Shown here one piece after another: positions 59,254 to 64,000 of a stretch of DNA of 64,000 nt (position 1 is the stretch's first letter; the number at the start of each line of letters is the position of its first letter). A program made the position numbers and the translations under genes. The stretch is from Populus alba (Eukaryota > Streptophyta > Magnoliopsida > Malpighiales > Salicaceae). The DNA lies in NCBI RefSeq assembly GCF_005239225.2, contig NC_133288.1, positions 19,040,169 through 19,104,168 of the forward strand. The letters run 5' to 3'. The notes beneath the pieces are model-generated. The model was given only the letters and a program-made list of their open reading frames with translations. It made no database searches and was not told where the DNA came from.

Positions 59254-62200
59254 TTAGTCGGAATTTTCTTCTTCTTCCTCGTCAATTGAATTGTCATCAT
59301 CTTCATCGCAATCTTCAATATGGATATCATCTTCTTGATCGACATTTGCTTGTCCGCTAGAGCTGAGAACAACATTCAACTCCTCTCCGTCAATATCAAC
59401 AAGACTATCATCGAGAACTCGAAAATTTGAATTTTCTTCCAATTCAATCGAAGGAGCAACTCGATATGGTTCAACCAACTCACGAACTTGAAAGACTTCA
59501 TCTCGCACACTTGTGTCTTCGTTCTCATCCTGAACAACCTCGACACGACCCCGTGGTTTCGTTTTTAAAACGGACAACCAATCAACTCTTGAACGATCCT
59601 TTCTAAATGAAGGGGTGTATGTGTAATAAACTTGTTGACATTGCTTTGCGAAAACAAAGACATCATTTATGTTGCGGAGTCTACCTTTTGAGTTGATTTC
59701 GACCAGACCATGGTGTGGATCAACTCTGATTCCTCTGTCCGTCGTGTCATACCAATAGCATTTGAATAAAAACACTTTATTCTGCTCGCTATGATATTGC
59801 AGTTCGACGACCTCTTCTAATCTACCATAGTAGTCAACTTCTAACTGGCTACTTGTGGATCCCTTAACACAAACACCACAGTTGTATGTCTTTCTTCCTT
59901 GCCCGTATTCTTCAGTATGGAAAACATATCCATTGACAAAATACCCGTTGTAGCACCTAACTTTTCTTTCAGGGCCGAGGCTTAGTGAAGACAATGACTT
60001 GGGTGCACTCCTTCCCATTTGATAAACCTTGTAAATATATGTAATTAAATGTACATCAATACACGGTAAATGAACGAGAATCTCGTAATGACATGCATAC
60101 GTTAGAATGAGTTTGTGATAGTGCTTACATGTGTTCTGAACCATGTGGCAAATTGTTCATCTTGTAATTGAAAGATCTGGGATTCGGTCAGCTGCGAGTT
60201 ATTGGAGAGCAAATATTGTCGATGTTGCCTGCCAAGTGATAATGAGTGTATGATATTATAATATATAATTAACAGTATATTACTGACAAAGTTTAATTAC
60301 TATTACACATATATAGACTTACTGAATAAATGGTCTCAGCTCATCACAGTTAAATAGAACATAGTTGTGTGCTTGTTTGAATTCTATTTTCCGACAAATA
60401 TCTTCCTCTTACGCATTTTTAGGTGTGGGTCGTCCAGTATTGGAGAATATTGACAAGTTCCCACTGGAAGGCACTTCACCGCCATCGTCATGCCATGGAA
60501 CGCGATTGATTCTTGTTCTCAGATGAGGTTCGAAATAGTACGAGATAAATGTTGATATCTCTTCAACAATATAGGCCTCAGATATCGAAGCCTCAACATG
60601 CGCCTTGTTCTTAACCTTTTTTTTTTAGATTAAACAAGTACCTGCATTGAAGTACAATTCAAGTATTTTCAAATAAGAAAAACATAGAAAATACTTTAAG
60701 ATATGAATCCCATTGCAACTGTAATATCTCACCGTTCGAATGGGTACATCCATCTATACTGGACCGGTCCTCCAGCTTTTTGCTCGAACGGTAGATGTAT
60801 AGGGAGATGCTCCATTGAGCCAAAAAATGAAGGAGAGAATATCATCTCAAGTTTGCATAGTGTCTCGATGATATTCGTTTTGAAGCATCTCAATGTGCTC
60901 AACATTCATCTTGCTGGAGCATATATCTCTGAAGAAATAACTGATCTCCGTTAGTGCATCCCATATTCCCTTTTGGCAACAAATCACGAAAAAGCTAATG
61001 GGATGAGGTGTTTGCATAAACACGTGGCAGTCATGGCTCTTCATTCCATACAATCTGCAGTCCTCTATGTTAACAAGCCTTGATATGTTCGATGCATGTT
61101 CCATCCGGGAAACGCAGACTCTTAAGCCATTTATAGACTAGCAGTTGTGCGTTTTTCTCTAACACGAAGCTTGCCCTTGGTTTTGCAACCCGTGACTCGT
61201 CATAAACCAACTCCATATTTTTACGGTTACCAGTATAAAGCTATATCCAATCTAGCCTTCATGTTGTCCTTTGTCTTCCCCTTCACATCCATGACGGTGT
61301 TGAAAAATATTCTCAAACACGTTCTTTTCGATGTGCATGACGTCAAGGTTATGCGGAGAAGATTAGTCTTCCAATACGGAAGCTCCCAAAAAGATACTTC
61401 GCTTTTACCCAATTATGGGTCAAACCAAAACCAGGAAACTTTTGCTTACCTGATTGAAGGCCAAACACAATGTCACCTACTCTGATACAACATGATGCAA
61501 TTCTTCACCAGAAAGACGCGGGGATGCAACATCTTTTTCAACTCTACCAACAAAGAAATCTTTTCTGTTTTTTCTGAACCTGTGATTAAGTGGCAAGAAG
61601 CGACGGTGACAGTAAAAAAAAGAAGCTTTACCTCCGTTTGCTAGCGTGAATGCCTTGTTGTTTTTCATGCAGTATGGACATGCGAGTTTCCCATGCGTGC
61701 TCCAACCAGAAAGCATTCCATAAGCTGGAAAATCACTGATAGTCCACATCAAAGCCGCCCTCATAAGGAAATTTTGTTTCCTCGATATATCATAAGTCAG
61801 AGATCCGGAGGACCACAACTGTGCCAGCTCATCTATCAACGGTCGAAGACAAACATCTATATTCCGCCCCGGGCTGCTTGGACCGGGTATGACAGTAGAT
61901 AGAAACATGAACTTCGGCCTCATACACATTCCCGGTGGCAAGTTATAAACTGTGAAAATGACCGGCCAACAAGAATAGGGAGCAGCAAATGACCCAAATG
62001 GGTTGAACCCGTCTGTACACAACCCAAGTCGAACATTCCTTGATTCAGCAGAAAAGTCCGGATGAACACTGTTAAAGCGTTTCCACGCTTCGCCGTCAGA
62101 AGGATGCACCATCACACCATCAACGGCATCATGTGTTTGGTGCCATGTCATGTGCTCAGCAGTCCTTGGTGACATAAATAACCTCTGCAGTCTTGGTGTG

Positions 62201-63028
62201 ATCGGGAAATATCTAAGTTTTTTATATGCCACTAGAGTCTTCCCCCTGCCAGTTCTGGGTTTGTAACGGGAATGCCCGCATGTCATGCACTCGGTCATCA
62301 CAGCATTTTCAAGGTAGTATAACATGCAGAAGTTAGGGCACATGTCAATTTTCTGGTATCCTAAACCAAGGGGTTTCATCATGGACTTCGCAGCATAGAA
62401 GTTCTCTTTGAGCCTGTTCCCTTTTGGTAAAATGCTTCTTGCCCAATCAATAATTTTGTCATACCCGGCCTCACTTAACCCGTGATCTGACTTGATGGTG
62501 AACACCTGTGCCACAGCCGATAATTTACTGTGGTTTGTGCAGCCATCCCATAATGGTTCGTCAGAATCTTTCAACAAATCAAAAAACCTAGCTGCCTCTG
62601 CATTAGGTTCTTCTTCTACGATTGGACATTGATTGACATTATCTTGATTCATTCTCATTGCATCCATAACCATGTTTCTGTAAGGATTAGTGTTGTCATT
62701 TGCCGCTTCATGCACGTTGCTAGCACTAGAAGTTGACCCAACCACCGTTTCTCCCATTCTCCTATTACTAACAAATACCTCTCCATGTGCATACCAACAC
62801 TCGTAATCCTCCCACAAACCCTTTGTATAGAAGATGCATCATTACAAACATCTGGATGCAGATACTTTTTTATTTTGACACTTTCTGCATGGACACCTAA
62901 TACCGCCTCCAGTAAAATTTCTGGGAATAGATGTTGCGAAATTAAATAAAACCCTGAACCCCGTTACAATAATCCATCCTCCGCAATCCTTGGGGTGAAT
63001 CTAGATACATCCATGAACGATCATCCAT
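59254..63028 (-). pseudogene. TNP2-like CACTA transposase (Transposase_21, DUF4218, DUF4216), frameshifted
   Basis: Catalytic transposase of the element. From the ATG at 63028 the minus strand reads MDDRSWMYLDSPQGLRRMDY (Transposase-associated domain), with three apparent +1 indels before 62.82 kb. A long open frame (62817-61477) follows with CPNFCMLYYLENA, CGHSRYKPRTGRGK and the Transposase_21 core RLGLCTDGFNPFGSFAAPYS...LACPYCM. Broken frames continue through WELPYWKTNLLR, DVKGKTKDNMKARLDIALY and the DUF4218 segment PFEQKAGGPVQYRWMYPFER (60723-60782). Then come FEPHLRTRINRVPWHDDGG, one TAA near 60.41 kb, and the DUF4216 region (60030-59254, YHSEQNKVFLFKCYWYDTTD) ending in an acidic tail. 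It spans several introns. The damage is light, so the copy is young or recently inactivated. Confidence 0.88.
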
Positions 63029-63523
63029 GACTTCTATCGAACCTCTATAAAAAGGACCCATTAATTAAGCAAGCTCTTAATTATTTCAAAACACAACATG
63101 TAATTCGAGTAATTCTACAAATTAAGTTTTAACAATTTTCAAACAAATACAATCTTACAAAATCTAAAACAAACCATAACAAGTATAAAATTATACATTC
63201 ATTATACTACAAGTTTGTTTGAGAAATAACAATAAAACATGTACATCTACTAAAAAAATATATATATATATACTAAAAAAACAATAAAATTAACATTTAA
63301 ATGTTAAAATTTTAAAAGATAGAATTACTTACAAAAAATGATAAAATCCGTCGGTAAATCAGAACACGGATGTTGTGACCACAAAACAAATACAACTTGT
63401 TGTGCTGAGATGAGAAAGATTTTTGTTTTGGGGCGAGGGGGGGCTGATTATTTTGCAGATGGGGAGGGTTAGGATTAGGAAGAAGAAGAAGAAATGGAGG
63501 AGGAGAGTGTCGACAGAGTGGCC

Positions 63524-63530
63524 ATATATT
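63524..63530 (-). promoter_or_regulatory. TATA-like box of the TNP2-like gene
   Basis: AATATAT on the minus strand just inside the terminal motif cluster. A GTAAGT donor at about 63326-63334 suggests a leader intron before the ATG at 63028. The same layout is seen in copy 1 near 21745 and 21545. Confidence 0.4.
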
Positions 63531-63537
63531 CACTTTT

Positions 63538-64000
63538 GCCGACGGAATTACCGACGGTTTGTATTCCGTCGGTTAATCCGTCGGCAAAAACCGTCGGTAA
63601 TTATGACGGGCAATCGACACGTCACCGCACGGACCTGCTATTCAAATCCCTCGGTGATTCCGTCGGTATTTTTAACGTGCACCGGTCACGTCACCGGTAC
63701 GGATCTGGCATTTCAAATCCGTCGGTGATTCCGTCGGTATTTTTTGACGGTGAACAGGTCCCATCACGCGTACGGGCCCCAGTTTTTAATTCCGTCGGTG
63801 ATTCCGTCGGAAAAATCACCCGCTAAAACCCCGGCGCCACTGCCCGCCCTTTTTTCATTAATTCTGAATTTTCGGTCGGTAATTCGGTCGGTAATTACCG
63901 ACGGCCTATTTCCGTCGGTAATTACCGACCTAATTACTGACGAATATTTTCCGTCGGTGATTTCGGCCGAAAATTACCGACAAAAAAAATTATGTCGGTA
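63538..64000. repeat. Subterminal palindrome cluster, 5' end of CACTA copy 2 (incomplete)
   Basis: Dense TCCGTCGG/CCGACGGA motifs running to the window edge, adjacent to the TNP2 promoter. Longer paired blocks occur near 63890-63950. The terminal inverted repeat itself is not reached. Confidence 0.9.

Larger units (their letters stand above)
54724..64000 (-). mobile_element. Large CACTA (En/Spm-type) transposon, copy 2, right end outside window
   Basis: The left terminus is CACTACAAGATTTTC at 54724, preceded by ACG (possible 3-bp target duplication). The order on the element's coding (minus) strand is: terminal motif cluster 63.54-64.0+ kb, TNP2-like gene 63.03-59.25 kb, internal motif cluster 59.06-58.2 kb, Transposase_24-like gene 57.1-55.37 kb, terminal motif cluster 55.22-54.74 kb. 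By comparison with copy 1 the missing right terminus should lie within about 100 bp of the window edge. Confidence 0.92.

Noticed and set aside
58200..64000. Two separate nested CACTA elements with a border at 58.2 kb
   Set aside because: No CACTA terminus is seen at 58.2-59.1 kb, and copy 1 shows the same internal cluster between the same two genes, so one element is the simpler reading.

Overview
The window looks like nuclear DNA of a dicot plant, most likely a poplar or willow relative (Salicaceae). The reasons are plant laccase genes with the conserved six-exon pattern, an AT-rich background, a tRNA-derived SINE, a decayed plastid DNA insert (psbB-psbT-psbH) and several nested plant transposons. 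The family-level placement is inference. No prokaryotic operon, CRISPR array or viral genome is present.

Host genes: three complete laccase genes, all on the minus strand, at 4002-7415 (LAC-A), 23752-27072 (LAC-B) and 34459-36891 (LAC-C). Each can be spliced in silico into one open frame (567, 566 and 565 codons) with all four copper-binding segments. LAC-A and LAC-B are a recent duplicate pair (about 95% identical over exon 5) inside a duplicated block of 4-5 kb. LAC-C is a clearly older paralogue. Flanking sequence shows the block was once part of a larger tandem array: pieces found upstream of LAC-A and downstream of LAC-B recur at 37.9-40.1 kb and 43.5-43.8 kb, where no laccase remains.

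Layout: 1-3.6 kb AT-rich intergenic DNA; 3.6-8.3 kb LAC-A block ending in LINE ORF1 remnants; 8.3-13.0 kb flanking repeats split by a 5'-truncated LINE; 13.0-17.3 kb a decayed minus-strand Ty3/gypsy element (gag plus a 2.3 kb LTR); 17.3-22.2 kb a truncated, internally deleted CACTA transposon; 22.2-28.4 kb LAC-B block; 28.4-32.0 kb nothing recognised; 32.0-34.0 kb plastid-derived DNA with a SINE inside it; 34.4-37.0 kb LAC-C; 37.0-40.1 kb array footprints; 40.5-43.5 kb a Helitron-like repeat array with large palindromes; 44.4-54.4 kb a decayed Ty1-copia element interrupted by a solo LTR and by a complete hAT transposon with a perfect 8-bp target duplication; 54.7-64.0 kb a large CACTA transposon whose far end lies just outside the window.

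The most unusual system is the large CACTA element. Clusters of the palindromic motif CCGACGGA/TCCGTCGG lie not only at the element's ends but also inside it, directly upstream of the promoter of the second transposon gene. That internal cluster has grown into a seven-copy tandem array of about 81 bp. Each transposon gene therefore has its own motif cluster and TATA box, which suggests one element-encoded DNA-binding protein could control both genes and both ends.
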